Shown here: piece by piece, positions 42,069 to 50,245 of the stretch | Position numbering within the stretch: position 1 is the stretch's first letter | How the letters are laid out: every line of letters starts with the position of its first letter | Assembly: GCF_001514235.1 (NCBI RefSeq) | Contig: NZ_KQ948932.1 | Location: 413,652 to 477,651, forward strand | DNA length: 64,000 bases | Reading direction: 5' to 3' | From: Streptomyces caeruleatus | Lineage (GTDB): Bacteria > Actinomycetota > Actinomycetes > Streptomycetales > Streptomycetaceae | Notes under the pieces: generated by a model | The model's input: only the letters and a program-made list of their open reading frames with translations | What the model was told of the DNA's origin: nothing | Databases searched by the model: none | Program-made: the position numbers and the translations under genes

Positions 42069-42442
42069 GGGGGCGCCGGCGCGGGGACGACCGGGGTCAG
42101 GTGACCATCGAGTTCCTCGGCATGACGCCGCTGATCATCCTGACGCTGGTGCTGCTGTGGCAGTTCGTGCTGCTCGGCTACACGTTCTCGCTGGCCGGGA
42201 ACGCCGCGGACGAGGCCGCGCGGGCCGGGGCGGTGTCCGAGGGCCAGGCGGGCTGCGAGGAGGCCGCGCTGCAGCACCTGCCGGGCGCGTGGGAGGGCGG
42301 CGCCTCGGTGGAGTGCGGTGCGGGCGGCGGCTACGCCACGGCGGACGTCCACCTGGAGGTGCCCGTGCTCTTCCCCGGCGCGATCGGCTTCCCGTTCACC
42401 GTCGACGGGCACGCGGGGGCCGTGCAGGAGGAGAAGGACTGA
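42065..42442 (+). CDS. TadE-like minor pseudopilin (1)
   Basis: The 125-residue protein has a short basic leader ending RRGDDRG, then QVTIEFLGMTPLIILTLVLLWQFVLLGY, a class III prepilin cleavage site (after G, Glu at +5) plus a hydrophobic helix. The external part has two cysteines. TadE proteins are minor pseudopilins of the Tad pilus, processed by a prepilin peptidase. It overlaps the TadZ stop by 4 bp and lies 1 bp from the next TadE gene. Confidence 0.85.
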   Translation: MRGRRRGDDRGQVTIEFLGMTPLIILTLVLLWQFVLLGYTFSLAGNAADEAARAGAVSEGQAGCEEAALQHLPGAWEGGASVECGAGGGYATADVHLEVPVLFPGAIGFPFTVDGHAGAVQEEKD

Positions 42443-42443
42443 G

Positions 42444-42887
42444 ATGTCGTACGACGCCGAAGTCCACGGTGACGGCAGGGGCGGCGGAGTCCGTCGGGTC
42501 CGCGGGGTCGCCGGAGTCCGACGTGTCCGCAGGGTCGCCGGAGTCCGCGGCCGCCGCGACCGCGGCCAGGTCGCCATCGAGTACCTCGGGTTCATCCCGA
42601 TCCTCGTCCTCGTGGCCATGGCGGGCGTACAGCTCGGGCTGGTCGCCTACGCCGCCCAGCAGGCCGGCACGGCGGCCCGGGCGGGGGCACGCGCCGCCTC
42701 GCTCGAACCGGGAACCGCGCAGGACGGCTGCCAGAACGCGGTCAGCGACTGGCTGTCCGTCAGCTGCGAGCCCGCGGAGGGCGCCGACGAGGTCACCGTC
42801 ACCGCCGTGGTCCAGATCCCGTCCATCGTCCCCGGCTGGGACTTCGACCCCGCCCAGAAGTCCGCGACCATGCCGCTCGACCACTGA
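42444..42887 (+). CDS. TadE-like minor pseudopilin (2), with repeat-encoded basic leader
   Basis: The 147-residue protein has an unusually long basic leader (VRRVRGVAGVRRVRRVAGVRG), encoded by a 27-bp tandem DNA repeat, before RDRG and then QVAIEYLGFIPILVLVAMAGVQ. The prepilin-type cut (after G, Glu at +5) and helix match the first TadE and the Flp pilin. Two cysteines occur in the external domain. ATG 42444 starts 1 bp after the preceding stop. The frame is open upstream to 42318 inside the other gene, which is not used. The long leader is atypical for a prepilin. Confidence 0.82.
   Translation: MSYDAEVHGDGRGGGVRRVRGVAGVRRVRRVAGVRGRRDRGQVAIEYLGFIPILVLVAMAGVQLGLVAYAAQQAGTAARAGARAASLEPGTAQDGCQNAVSDWLSVSCEPAEGADEVTVTAVVQIPSIVPGWDFDPAQKSATMPLDH
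42498..42550. repeat. 27-bp tandem repeat in the second tadE
   Basis: GTCCGCGGGGTCGCCGGA at 42498 recurs at 42525 as GTCCGCAGGGTCGCCGGA, a 27-bp period, with further degenerate GTCCG units on each side. The repeat encodes the VRGVAGVRR/VRRVAGVRG leader. Confidence 0.7.
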
Positions 42888-42899
42888 ACGAGGATCCAC

Positions 42900-44237
42900 A
42901 TGAGCCTGAGGTCACGCATCAACACCCCCGAGGAGCCCGGCAGCCGGGGCGAGGACGGCCACCTGGTCGCCTCGTACCGGGCCAAGCTCCTGGAGGAGAT
43001 CGACCTCGCGGAGATGAGCTCGCTGGCGGCGGCCGAACGCCGGGCCCGCCTGGAGCGCGTCCTCGGGCACATCATCAGCCGCGAGGGCCCGGTGCTGTCG
43101 ACGGTCGAGCGCTCGCAGCTGATCCGCAGGGTCGTCGACGAGGCGCTGGGCCTCGGCATCCTGGAACCGCTCCTCGAAGACGCCTCGATCACCGAGATCA
43201 TGGTGAACGGCCCCGACGCGATCTTCGTCGAACGCGCGGGCCGGGTCGAGCAGTTGCCGCTCCGCTTCCCGTCCCACGACCAGCTGATGCAGACCATCGA
43301 GCGGATCGTGTCGACGGTGAACCGCCGGGTCGACGAATCGAACCCCATGGTCGACGCGCGGCTGCCGTCCGGCGAGCGGGTGAACGTCATCATCCCGCCC
43401 CTGTCGCTCACCGGCGCCACCCTGACGATCCGCCGCTTCCCCCGCTCCTTCACCCTGCACGAGATGACCGGCCTCGGCTCGCTCGACGAGCCGATGGTGT
43501 ACCTGCTGGCCGGGCTGGTGCAGGCGAAGTTCAACATCATCGTCTCGGGTGCGACGGGCACCGGTAAGACCACGCTGCTCAACGCCCTGTCGGGGCTGAT
43601 CCCCGAGCACGAGCGCATCATCACCATCGAGGACTCGGCCGAACTCCAGCTCCAGCAGTCCCATGTGATCCGCCTGGAGTCCAGGCCGCCCAACGTCGAG
43701 GGCAAGGGCCAGGTGACCATCCGCGACCTGGTCCGCAACTCGCTGCGCATGCGCCCCGACCGCATCGTCGTCGGCGAGGTCCGCGGCGGCGAGTCCCTGG
43801 ACATGCTCCAGGCCATGTCGACCGGCCACGACGGCTCGCTGGCCACCGTGCACGCCAACAGCACGGAGGACGCGTTGATGCGCCTCAAGACCCTCGCGTC
43901 CATGTCCGACGTGTCGGTGCCCTTCGAGGCGCTGCACGACCAGATCAACAGCGCGGTCGACGTGATCATCCAGCTGACCCGCTTCCCGGACGGCGCCCGC
44001 AGGATCACCGAGATCGCGCTCCTGGACAGCCACGGGGCCGAGCCGTACCGGGTGGCGACGGTGGCCCGCTTCAACGCCCAGCCCATGACGCCGGACGGCC
44101 GCGTCCACGGCGCCTTCGCGTACCACCCCCTCCCGCGCCGCACCGCGGACCGCCTCTACATGGCGAGCCAGCCGATACCCCAGGCCTTCGGCGTCGCCCA
44201 GTCACCGCTCGAACTCGCGACCCGAGAAGCCAGGTAG
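42900..44237 (+). CDS. tadA: TadA/CpaF secretion ATPase of the Tad pilus
   Basis: The 445-residue ATPase shows the type II/IV secretion GspE family motifs: Walker A GATGTGKT (217-224), Asp-box region ITIEDSAELQL, Walker B RIVVGEVRG (288-296), and His-box STGHDGSLATVHAN (307-320). It forms a hexamer at the cytoplasmic face and powers Flp pilin polymerisation together with TadB/TadC. The ATG lies 12 bp after the TadE gene. It ends in a stop followed by an unusual CAGGACCAGG-type repeat array before tadB. Confidence 0.95.
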   Translation: MSLRSRINTPEEPGSRGEDGHLVASYRAKLLEEIDLAEMSSLAAAERRARLERVLGHIISREGPVLSTVERSQLIRRVVDEALGLGILEPLLEDASITEIMVNGPDAIFVERAGRVEQLPLRFPSHDQLMQTIERIVSTVNRRVDESNPMVDARLPSGERVNVIIPPLSLTGATLTIRRFPRSFTLHEMTGLGSLDEPMVYLLAGLVQAKFNIIVSGATGTGKTTLLNALSGLIPEHERIITIEDSAELQLQQSHVIRLESRPPNVEGKGQVTIRDLVRNSLRMRPDRIVVGEVRGGESLDMLQAMSTGHDGSLATVHANSTEDALMRLKTLASMSDVSVPFEALHDQINSAVDVIIQLTRFPDGARRITEIALLDSHGAEPYRVATVARFNAQPMTPDGRVHGAFAYHPLPRRTADRLYMASQPIPQAFGVAQSPLELATREAR

Positions 44238-44384
44238 GACCAGGCAGGACCAGGCAGGACCAGGCAGGAACAGCCAGGACCAGGTAGGACCAGCAGTCAG
44301 GACCAGGTAGGACCAGCAGGCAGGACCAGGTAGGACCAGCAGGCAGGACCAGGTAGGACAGGCAGAAGAGGCAGAACAGGTAGA
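44238..44384. repeat. Simple tandem repeats (10- and 25-bp units) between tadA and tadB
   Basis: A 10-bp unit of form CAGGACCAGG/CAGGACCAGT with C/T variation is repeated three to four times. It then continues as a 25-bp unit (CAGGACCAGGTAGGACCAGC plus AGGCA) about four times up to the tadB ribosome-binding site region. There are no ORFs. It lies in the operon, so it would be transcribed in the tadA-tadB intercistronic region. Confidence 0.85.
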
Positions 44385-44387
44385 ACC

Positions 44388-45335
44388 ATGGATCTCCAGA
44401 CCCGCATAACGCTCACGACCGGCATCGCCCTGCTGACCTGCGCGCTGGCCGTCGTGGGCATCCATGCCTACGCCTCCGGCCGGGCCCAGCGCCAGGCCCT
44501 GGTCGACCGGCTGACGTCCGCCGGCCAGATCACCGGCGGGGGCGGCCGCCGACGCCGCTTCGTCGACCTGGACCGCCGACTGCGCCGTACGAAACCGGGC
44601 AAGCGGCTGGAACTGCGCCTGGTGGCCACGGGCCTGGACGTCACCCCCGGCGAGTTCTTCGTCTACATGCTGGCGACGGTGGCCGGCCTCTGGCTGGTCG
44701 GCCAGGCGGCCCTGGCCCCCTTCTTCGGCCCGATCGCCGGCCTGCTGGGCGTGGGAGCGGCGGTCCAGTTCCTGAACTGGCAGCGCCAGAAGCGCATCGA
44801 ACGCTTCATCAACCAACTCCCCGAACTGGCCCGCATCCTGGCCAACGCCTCCCACGCGGGCCTCGCCCTGCGCACGGCCATCGGCATGGCGTCGGAGGAG
44901 CTGGAGGCCCCGGCGGGTGAGGAACTGGCCAAGGTCTCCAACCAGTTGGCCCTCGGCGCCTCGATGGACGACGCCCTCGGCGAGCTCGCCGAACGCCTCC
45001 CGTCCCGCGAGCTGGTCGTCCTGGTCACCACGCTGGTCCTGTCCAACCGGGCCGGCGGCCAGGTGGTCAGCGCCCTGCGCAACCTCACCGAGACGCTGGA
45101 GGAGCGCAAGGAGACCAGGCGCGAGGTCCGTACCCAGCTCTCGCAGGTGAGCATGACGTCGTACGCCGTCCCCGTGCTGGGCGTCGGGTCGCTGTTCCTG
45201 ATGAACGGGGTGCAGGACGGGGCCCTGGACCGTATGACGGGCTCGCCGGTCGGCCAGGCGGCGGTGCTGATCGCGTTCGGCCTGTACGCGGTGGGGTTCG
45301 TCCTCATCCGGCGGATGTCACGGATCGACGTCTGA
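44388..45335 (+). CDS. tadB: TadB, type II secretion F-domain protein
   Basis: The 315-residue membrane protein has an N-terminal helix (about 8-28), two central helices (about 90-125), a cytoplasmic F-domain (LPELARILANASHAGLALRTAI, LAERLPSRELVVLVTTLVLSNRAGG, about 140-240) and C-terminal helices (about 255-305). TadB and TadC form the inner-membrane platform on which the TadA ATPase acts. ATG 44388 follows a repeat array with only a weak ribosome-binding site (AGGTAGAACC). Confidence 0.92.
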   Translation: MDLQTRITLTTGIALLTCALAVVGIHAYASGRAQRQALVDRLTSAGQITGGGGRRRRFVDLDRRLRRTKPGKRLELRLVATGLDVTPGEFFVYMLATVAGLWLVGQAALAPFFGPIAGLLGVGAAVQFLNWQRQKRIERFINQLPELARILANASHAGLALRTAIGMASEELEAPAGEELAKVSNQLALGASMDDALGELAERLPSRELVVLVTTLVLSNRAGGQVVSALRNLTETLEERKETRREVRTQLSQVSMTSYAVPVLGVGSLFLMNGVQDGALDRMTGSPVGQAAVLIAFGLYAVGFVLIRRMSRIDV

Positions 45336-45404
45336 GGCGCGGGCGCGGGCGCGGGTGCGGGGCGGGCGGGACAGGGACGGGACGGGGACGGAAGGACGAG
45401 GACG

Positions 45405-46307
45405 ATGGAAACCGGAACACTGGGCCTGCTTCTGGCGCTGCTGATGGCTGCGGGCGTGTGGGGGATCTTCGCCGGCATCCGCATGTACCGCGCGGACGCC
45501 AAGCTGCCGAGCGATCTGGCGCTGGCCCTGGAGATCGGCGCCACCCGCACCGGCGCCGTGGACTCCCTCATCGACCGCATGGGCATGCGCTACGCCCCCG
45601 CCGTACTGCGCCTGATGGGCCCGAAACTGGTCGCCAGGTACCGCCGCAAGATCGACCTCGCGGGCAACCCCGGCGGCCTGACCATCGACCGCTACGCGGC
45701 GCGGCGTGCGGTGTACGGCTTCCTCGGCGCGGTCGGCTTCCTGGTGTTCCTGCTGCGGGGACAGTTCCTGGTGGCGCTGCTCCTGCTGGCCTTCGGCGCC
45801 TTCTGGACGGAGGTCGGCATCTGGTCGGCCATCCGGATCAGGAAGGACGAGATCGAACGCACCCTGCCGGACTTCCTCGACGTCCTCGCGGTCGTCGTCA
45901 GCGCGGGCCTCGGCTTCCGCCAGGCTCTCGACCGGGTCGCCTCGAAGTACGAGGGCCCCTGGGCCGACGAACTGCGCATCACGCTCCGCCAGATGGACCT
46001 CGGCATGAGCCGCCGCCAGGCCTTCGCGGAGCTGCGGCGCCGCAACGACTCCGAACAGGTCGCGATGTTCGTCACCGCCCTCCAGCAGGGCGAGGAACTG
46101 GGCGCCCCGATCGTCGAGACCCTCGTCGCCCTCGCCAAGGACATGCGCCGCACCGATGCCCAGAACGCCCGCCGCAAGGCGGCCCGGGCGGTACCGCGGG
46201 CAACGCTGATGATCACGACGTTCATGGTGCCGGCGACGATGATCCTGCTGGGGGCGGGGTTGTTGCTGGGGTCGGGGACGGACTTCGGTTCGTTGACCGG
46301 CGAGTAG
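45405..46307 (+). CDS. tadC: TadC, type II secretion F-domain protein
   Basis: The 300-residue protein is a second platform protein. It has an N-terminal helix (LLLALLMAAGVWGIFAGI), a central hydrophobic pair (about 100-140), the F-domain with LPDFLDVLAVVVSAGLGFRQALDRV, LRQMDLGMSRRQAFAELRRRNDS and MFVTALQQGEELGAPI, and a final helix (about 265-295). It pairs with TadB in pilus assembly. The 69-bp gap from tadB is G-rich. It is followed by a 433-bp leader before the pilin gene. Confidence 0.92.
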   Translation: METGTLGLLLALLMAAGVWGIFAGIRMYRADAKLPSDLALALEIGATRTGAVDSLIDRMGMRYAPAVLRLMGPKLVARYRRKIDLAGNPGGLTIDRYAARRAVYGFLGAVGFLVFLLRGQFLVALLLLAFGAFWTEVGIWSAIRIRKDEIERTLPDFLDVLAVVVSAGLGFRQALDRVASKYEGPWADELRITLRQMDLGMSRRQAFAELRRRNDSEQVAMFVTALQQGEELGAPIVETLVALAKDMRRTDAQNARRKAARAVPRATLMITTFMVPATMILLGAGLLLGSGTDFGSLTGE

Positions 46308-46461
46308 GGGGAGCGCAACCGCATCACTAGCGCAAGCAAAGGCCGAACTGTCAACTACCGCAAGGAAATTCCCGGAACACCTTTCGCAAATGCAACCAGA
46401 TGTGGGACAGTCGTCGTCGGATCGCTCGCGGTTCCGGCCGAGCAGGAGGGAGGCGCAGACC
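46308..46461 (+). promoter_or_regulatory. Leader upstream of small ORF and flp
   Basis: This is the first part of the 433-bp gap between tadC and flp. I see AAGCAAAGGCCGAAC and other A-rich runs that stand out against the GC-rich background, and an AGGGAGG ribosome-binding site at its end. It probably carries a separate promoter for the major pilin. No riboswitch could be recognised. Confidence 0.35.
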
Positions 46462-46584
46462 ATGAACCCCGTCGCATCGGGCCACGTCAACCGCATCTTC
46501 GCCAAACTCCACAGCTTCAGCCGTGCCCAGGCCACCGCCAAGTGGCCGGGCAGGGCTCCGGGTTCGCCCCCTGGACGGAGCTGA
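46462..46584 (+). CDS. Possible 40-residue protein between tadC and flp
   Basis: ATG 46462 follows an AGGGAGG ribosome-binding site at 8 bp. The 40-codon frame has 18 of its first 20 third positions as G or C, like real genes here. The product, basic and Pro/Gly-rich at the end, has no recognisable motif, signal peptide or membrane helix. It ends 156 bp before the flp start. It could be a small protein or a chance frame. The in-frame extension upstream to 46390 lacks a ribosome-binding site. Confidence 0.3.
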   Translation: MNPVASGHVNRIFAKLHSFSRAQATAKWPGRAPGSPPGRS

Positions 46585-46609
46585 CGGCGATGACACAGCG
46601 ATGGTTTTC

Positions 46610-46636
46610 GGCCTGGGTCCGGAATCGGGCCCAGGG
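46610..46636 (+). promoter_or_regulatory. Hairpin in the flp leader
   Basis: CCTGGG and CCCAGG flank TCCGGAATCGGG, giving a 6-bp stem extendable with a few more pairs. It sits about 105 bp upstream of flp. It could be a processing or attenuation site. There is no T-tract. Confidence 0.3.
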
Positions 46637-46740
46637 ACCCTCTGGTGTTTCGGGTATTTCCGCTTACTTTTCTCGCAAGACTTCTCCCAAGACCTGCGAG
46701 CCCAGCGCCCGGCGACCGCCGAACACCAGAGGGGAACACC

Positions 46741-46938
46741 ATGAGCAACTGGATCCACACCACCGCCGCACACCTGCGCTCCCGCGCCGCTCGCGACGAC
46801 AGGGGGCAGACGGCGGTGGAGTACCTGGGGATCATCGCGGTGGTGGTGGCGATCGTGTTGGCCATCGTGGGAACGGACATCGGCCAGACGATCTTCGATG
46901 CGATCACGGACAAGATCACCGAAGTGACCGGCGGTTGA
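46741..46938 (+). CDS. Flp-type major pilin
   Basis: The 65-residue prepilin has leader MSNWIHTTAAHLRSRAARDDRG, a cut after Gly, then QTAVEYLGIIAVVVAIVLAIVG with Glu at +5, the Flp/Tad class III pilin signature. A short C-terminal part follows (IGQTIFDAITDKITEVTGG). It polymerises into the Tad pilus shaft. The ATG has AGAGGGGA as ribosome-binding site at 6 bp. The frame is open upstream to 46645 without significance. It overlaps the next gene by 1 bp (TGATG). Confidence 0.93.
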   Translation: MSNWIHTTAAHLRSRAARDDRGQTAVEYLGIIAVVVAIVLAIVGTDIGQTIFDAITDKITEVTGG

Positions 46939-47627
46939 TGCGGCGGCCCCGGTACGGCGGCGGCGACTCAGGGCAGGCTTTCCCCATCTACATCACGGTG
47001 GTGGCGGGCCTGCTCTTCCTCGCGTTCGCGTACCTCGCGGTCGGCCAGGCCGCGGCCAACCGGAACGGCGCCCAGACCGCGGCTGACGCGGCGGCTCTGG
47101 CGGCGGCACAGGAGACCCGGGACCAGCTCGCCGGCATGTGGGTGGAGGACGTACTCGACCCGACGAAGTGGCAGGACATCTTCGACGGTGTCGGGGCGCA
47201 GTTCGACGGCTGCTGGCGAGCGGACGAGCTGGCGGCGCAGAACGACGCCGCTGTCGACGGCTGTGGACCGGTGGAGCCGCTCGGCTACACGGTCACCGTC
47301 GAATCCACGAAACCCGTCGGCGACTCGATCGTCCCCGGTACGGAGGACATCAAGTCGAAGGCATCCGCCACCGCCGTGATCGAGCCCCGCTGTACGTTCG
47401 ACCTCCCTGGCGGGGACGAAGGGGATGGCGAGGACGCCGGGGACGCCGGGGGCGGCACCGGAGGCGAGGCGGAGCCGGGCGACGGAAACGACACACTGCC
47501 GCTGCCACGCCTCACCTGCGACGACAGCGGCAACTGGGACCCGGACCCGGACGATCCGACCACCCTCCCGGCTCCCGAGGACCTCTTCGACGTCCATCTG
47601 GCCGACTCACCGGCGAACGACGAGTGA
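46938..47627 (+). CDS. TadG-like envelope protein (Flp pilus-associated)
   Basis: The 229-residue protein begins MRRPRYGGGDSGQAFPIYITVVAGLLFLAFAYLAVGQA, a TadG-type N-terminal helix, followed by the TadG motif ANRNGAQTAADAAALAAAQE. The rest is a secreted domain with a Gly/Asp/Glu-rich stretch (GGDEGDGEDAGDAGGG). The ATG overlaps the pilin stop by one base. The frame is open far upstream of the start, but that is not coding. TadG proteins tether the pilus to the envelope. Members in Actinobacteria are not well studied. Confidence 0.85.
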   Translation: MRRPRYGGGDSGQAFPIYITVVAGLLFLAFAYLAVGQAAANRNGAQTAADAAALAAAQETRDQLAGMWVEDVLDPTKWQDIFDGVGAQFDGCWRADELAAQNDAAVDGCGPVEPLGYTVTVESTKPVGDSIVPGTEDIKSKASATAVIEPRCTFDLPGGDEGDGEDAGDAGGGTGGEAEPGDGNDTLPLPRLTCDDSGNWDPDPDDPTTLPAPEDLFDVHLADSPANDE

Positions 47628-47654
47628 CTGACGAATGACTAAGGAAGCAGAGGC

Positions 47655-48236
47655 ATGAGTATTCGGTTCACGACGAAGGCCCACAGGGGGATGGTCGCGC
47701 TGACCGTTGCGGCTGGTCTGGCCCTCGGCGTGGCCGGCTGCGGCAGCGGCGGGGACGACAACGACAAGCCGGAGACATCGGCGTCCGCCACCACGGAACG
47801 GGGATCCGACCCGAGCGCCCAGGAGGGGCAGTCGGACGAGCCCCTGGCGGAGCTGAAGGGCTCGGACGGACTGCTTCTCCAGATCACCTCCGCCCAGCGT
47901 GACTCCGGTGGCTTCGTCACCGTGAACGGCAGCCTGAAGAACGACGGGGACAAGAGCATGTCGGTCCCGTCCGCGCTGAGCGGCAACGAGACCGAGATCA
48001 CCAGAAACGGCCGGTCCTTCGGGGGCGCCACACTCGTCGACTCGAAGAGCAAGAAGCGGTACTACGTCCTACGCGACACGGACGGCCGCCCGCTCACGAC
48101 CACGGGCTTCTCGACTCTCAAGGCCGGCGAAACCCTGGCCGTGTTCATGCAGTTCCCGGCCCCGCCCACGGACACGTCCGAAGTCACCTTCCAGCTCCCG
48201 ACCTTCGCCGCCGCCACCATCCAGATCTCCGGATGA
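47655..48236 (+). CDS. Lipoprotein, unknown function
   Basis: The 193-residue precursor has a lipobox LGVAGC with Cys at about residue 29 after a short basic/hydrophobic leader. A disordered Asp/Ser/Thr-rich spacer and a beta-rich domain (about 65-193; LLLQITSAQRDSGGFVTVNGSLKN, EVTFQLPTFAAATIQISG) follow, resembling immunoglobulin-like folds of DUF4352-type lipoproteins. It is anchored outside the membrane. ATGA overlap with the OmpA-like gene implies co-translation, and position at the end of the tad operon suggests a shared envelope role. Confidence 0.8.
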   Translation: MSIRFTTKAHRGMVALTVAAGLALGVAGCGSGGDDNDKPETSASATTERGSDPSAQEGQSDEPLAELKGSDGLLLQITSAQRDSGGFVTVNGSLKNDGDKSMSVPSALSGNETEITRNGRSFGGATLVDSKSKKRYYVLRDTDGRPLTTTGFSTLKAGETLAVFMQFPAPPTDTSEVTFQLPTFAAATIQISG

Positions 48237-48874
48237 GGCCCCCGATGACCCGCACCCCCCGCCTCACCCTGACCCTCACCGCGGCCACAGTCATGGTCGC
48301 CGCGAACCTCCTCGTGGCCACGACAGCCGACGCGGCCGACGATCCCAGCGTGCCCCCGGGAACGGAAGCCACGGCGTCGGCCCCCGTAGAGGTCGACGCC
48401 AACGACCCCGACCTCAAGATCCCGGAAGGCGCCACCCTGGCCGAACCCAAGGTCCTGGACATCAAGCAGGTCGTCGAGGACCAGGCCGGTGAGGAACGGC
48501 GCGAAGACACCAACGCGGACGTGAAGTTCGCCCTTCAGGCCGAGGTGCTCTTCCCCAAGGACAGCGCGAAGCTCACCGGCGAGGCGAAGGCCCGCATCGC
48601 GGAGATCGCCGAGGAGATCAAGACCCAGAACGCCACCCGCATCCGGGTCTTCGGCTTCACCGACAACCTCGGCTCCTCCGCCCACGGCGACGTCCTGTCC
48701 AGGAAGCGCGCGAACGCCGTACAGGGGATCCTGGAAGCGGAACTGAGCGACTCGACGGTGACGTACGAGGTGCGGGGATACGGCGAGCAGTACCCGATCT
48801 CCTCGAACGCGACGGAGGCGGGCCGCAAGAAGAACCGCCGGGTGGAGGTGTCGTTCCCGCGCTCGGCGGGCTGA
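48233..48874 (+). CDS. OmpA C-terminal-domain protein (peptidoglycan-binding)
   Basis: The 213-residue protein has a signal peptide (MRPPMTRTPRLTLTLTAATV..., cleavage near TADA, about residue 34) and a C-terminal OmpA-like domain (about 95-210). Landmarks are VLFPKDSAKLTGEAKARIAEIA, IRVFGFTDNLGSSAHGDVLSRKRANAV and YGEQYPISSNATEAGRKKNRRVEV. OmpA-like domains bind the diaminopimelate in peptidoglycan, so it may anchor the Tad pilus to the wall. It is the last gene of this gene block. Confidence 0.88.
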   Translation: MRPPMTRTPRLTLTLTAATVMVAANLLVATTADAADDPSVPPGTEATASAPVEVDANDPDLKIPEGATLAEPKVLDIKQVVEDQAGEERREDTNADVKFALQAEVLFPKDSAKLTGEAKARIAEIAEEIKTQNATRIRVFGFTDNLGSSAHGDVLSRKRANAVQGILEAELSDSTVTYEVRGYGEQYPISSNATEAGRKKNRRVEVSFPRSAG

Positions 48875-48991
48875 AGCGTTCCGCGGGCGCCCCGGACCGG
48901 CGCGTCGCTGGCGTGTTCATGCAGATAGGCTCCCGGGTGTTGATCCGTCGGCGGTGACTCGAAACCGCCGGCACTACCGGGGGTCGTTCAC

Positions 48992-50245
48992 GTGGTCCAG
49001 GTGCCGCAGCGATGGCGCAAGCCGCTGCTCGTCGTGCTGCCGCTCGCGTTGCTCCTCACGGCGGGAGTCGTCGTTCTGCACGGCACCGGCGACTCGGACG
49101 GCGGCGGCCATGCGGCGGCGAATCGCGCGCAGTTGAGGCGTGCCTGCGGCGGGCTGCTGCCGTATGAGGAGCTCAGCGGCCTCGTACCCGACGAGGTCGA
49201 GGGCGAAGTGAGCGAGTACGGCACCGTGTTGGAGCCCGGCGAGGAGAGTCGCTCGCTGGTGAACTGTGCCGTGACGTGGCCGGGGCGCGGGTCGGTGCGG
49301 GTGCGGGCCGTTCCGCTGCTCTCGTCGATGCCGATGTCGGTGAAGGCCGAGGACATCGTGGCCGAGGGGTACGAGGTGCCCGGGCTCACCGGCAGGGTCG
49401 GTGAGGAGGACGGGCAGTTGTGGATCGTGGCCGAGTGCGCGGGCGGGCTCGACGGTCAGGTACGTGACGTGACCGCCATGTACGTCACCGCCCAGGTCGA
49501 TCTGCCGGTTCCCGGCAAGGGGAAGCGGGCCCAGTACCTCGTGGACTTCACCACCGCCGTTCGGGTCGCCAACGGGATCACCGCGCGGCAGAACTGCGGC
49601 GGCACCCCGCTGGCCGAGCCGACCAAGGTGATCGACACCTACGAGGAACACACGACCGCGGATGCGGACGGCGGCAACATCGAGACCGTGCGGATCGACG
49701 AGCCGGGCCTGGGCGTGCGGAAATGCCGTGGGCTCGGCAAACGCGCGGGCTTCCCCGGCACTTGGCGGGACAGCGGCGACCTTCAGGGCTCCCGGCTGCT
49801 GAACGTCTGCACCGCCGCCGCGGTGGATCCTGACGACCCGACCGAGACCGATCCCTGGCTGGAGCCCGACGCGGTCGTCGATGTCTCGGCGGCGAGCTGG
49901 GCCGGACCGCTGAGCCGGGCCGCGTTCGACCAGTACTACTCCACGGGCGACAGCTTCGACTTCCAGCGGGGCCGGCGTACGAAGGTCGTACCGGAGAACG
50001 AGCCGACCGAACTCGCCCTGTGGGCCAGGTCGACCTGCGCCGCGGGCAGCACCTACCACCGGGTCACCGTGGACATGAAGGTCGGCGACCTCAGCGAACG
50101 CACGCTCAGCGAAGCACAGCGGACCAAGTACTCCAAAGACGCCCGCGAGCTCATGGACAGCTACCTCACCGCTCCGCGCGGCTGGCCCCGGCAGCAGCGG
50201 TGCCACGGCACCGAGATCCTCGGGGAGGTGGAGGAATGGCGGTGA
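48992..50245 (+). CDS. Membrane-anchored extracytoplasmic protein, unknown function (tandem paralogue 1)
   Basis: The 417-residue protein has one N-terminal membrane helix (about 10-30) and a large external domain with several cysteines (ACGGLLP, VNCAVTW, ECAGGLD, NCGG, CRGLG, CTAAA, STCAAG, QRCHG). The first external segment ACGGLLPYEELSGLVPDE resembles the same segment of the next gene (ACDGLLDRNVVRDVLGPG). Not recognised. GTG 48992 has a weak ribosome-binding site. It overlaps the next gene by 10 bp. Confidence 0.8.
   Translation: MVQVPQRWRKPLLVVLPLALLLTAGVVVLHGTGDSDGGGHAAANRAQLRRACGGLLPYEELSGLVPDEVEGEVSEYGTVLEPGEESRSLVNCAVTWPGRGSVRVRAVPLLSSMPMSVKAEDIVAEGYEVPGLTGRVGEEDGQLWIVAECAGGLDGQVRDVTAMYVTAQVDLPVPGKGKRAQYLVDFTTAVRVANGITARQNCGGTPLAEPTKVIDTYEEHTTADADGGNIETVRIDEPGLGVRKCRGLGKRAGFPGTWRDSGDLQGSRLLNVCTAAAVDPDDPTETDPWLEPDAVVDVSAASWAGPLSRAAFDQYYSTGDSFDFQRGRRTKVVPENEPTELALWARSTCAAGSTYHRVTVDMKVGDLSERTLSEAQRTKYSKDARELMDSYLTAPRGWPRQQRCHGTEILGEVEEWR

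Noticed and set aside
44238..44384. Short regular repeats resembling a CRISPR array
   Set aside because: The units are 10-25 bp with no unique spacers and no cas genes nearby; simple tandem repeat.
46310..46460. c-di-GMP riboswitch in the flp leader
   Set aside because: A short GCAAAGGCC-like stretch is seen, but the other conserved blocks are missing.
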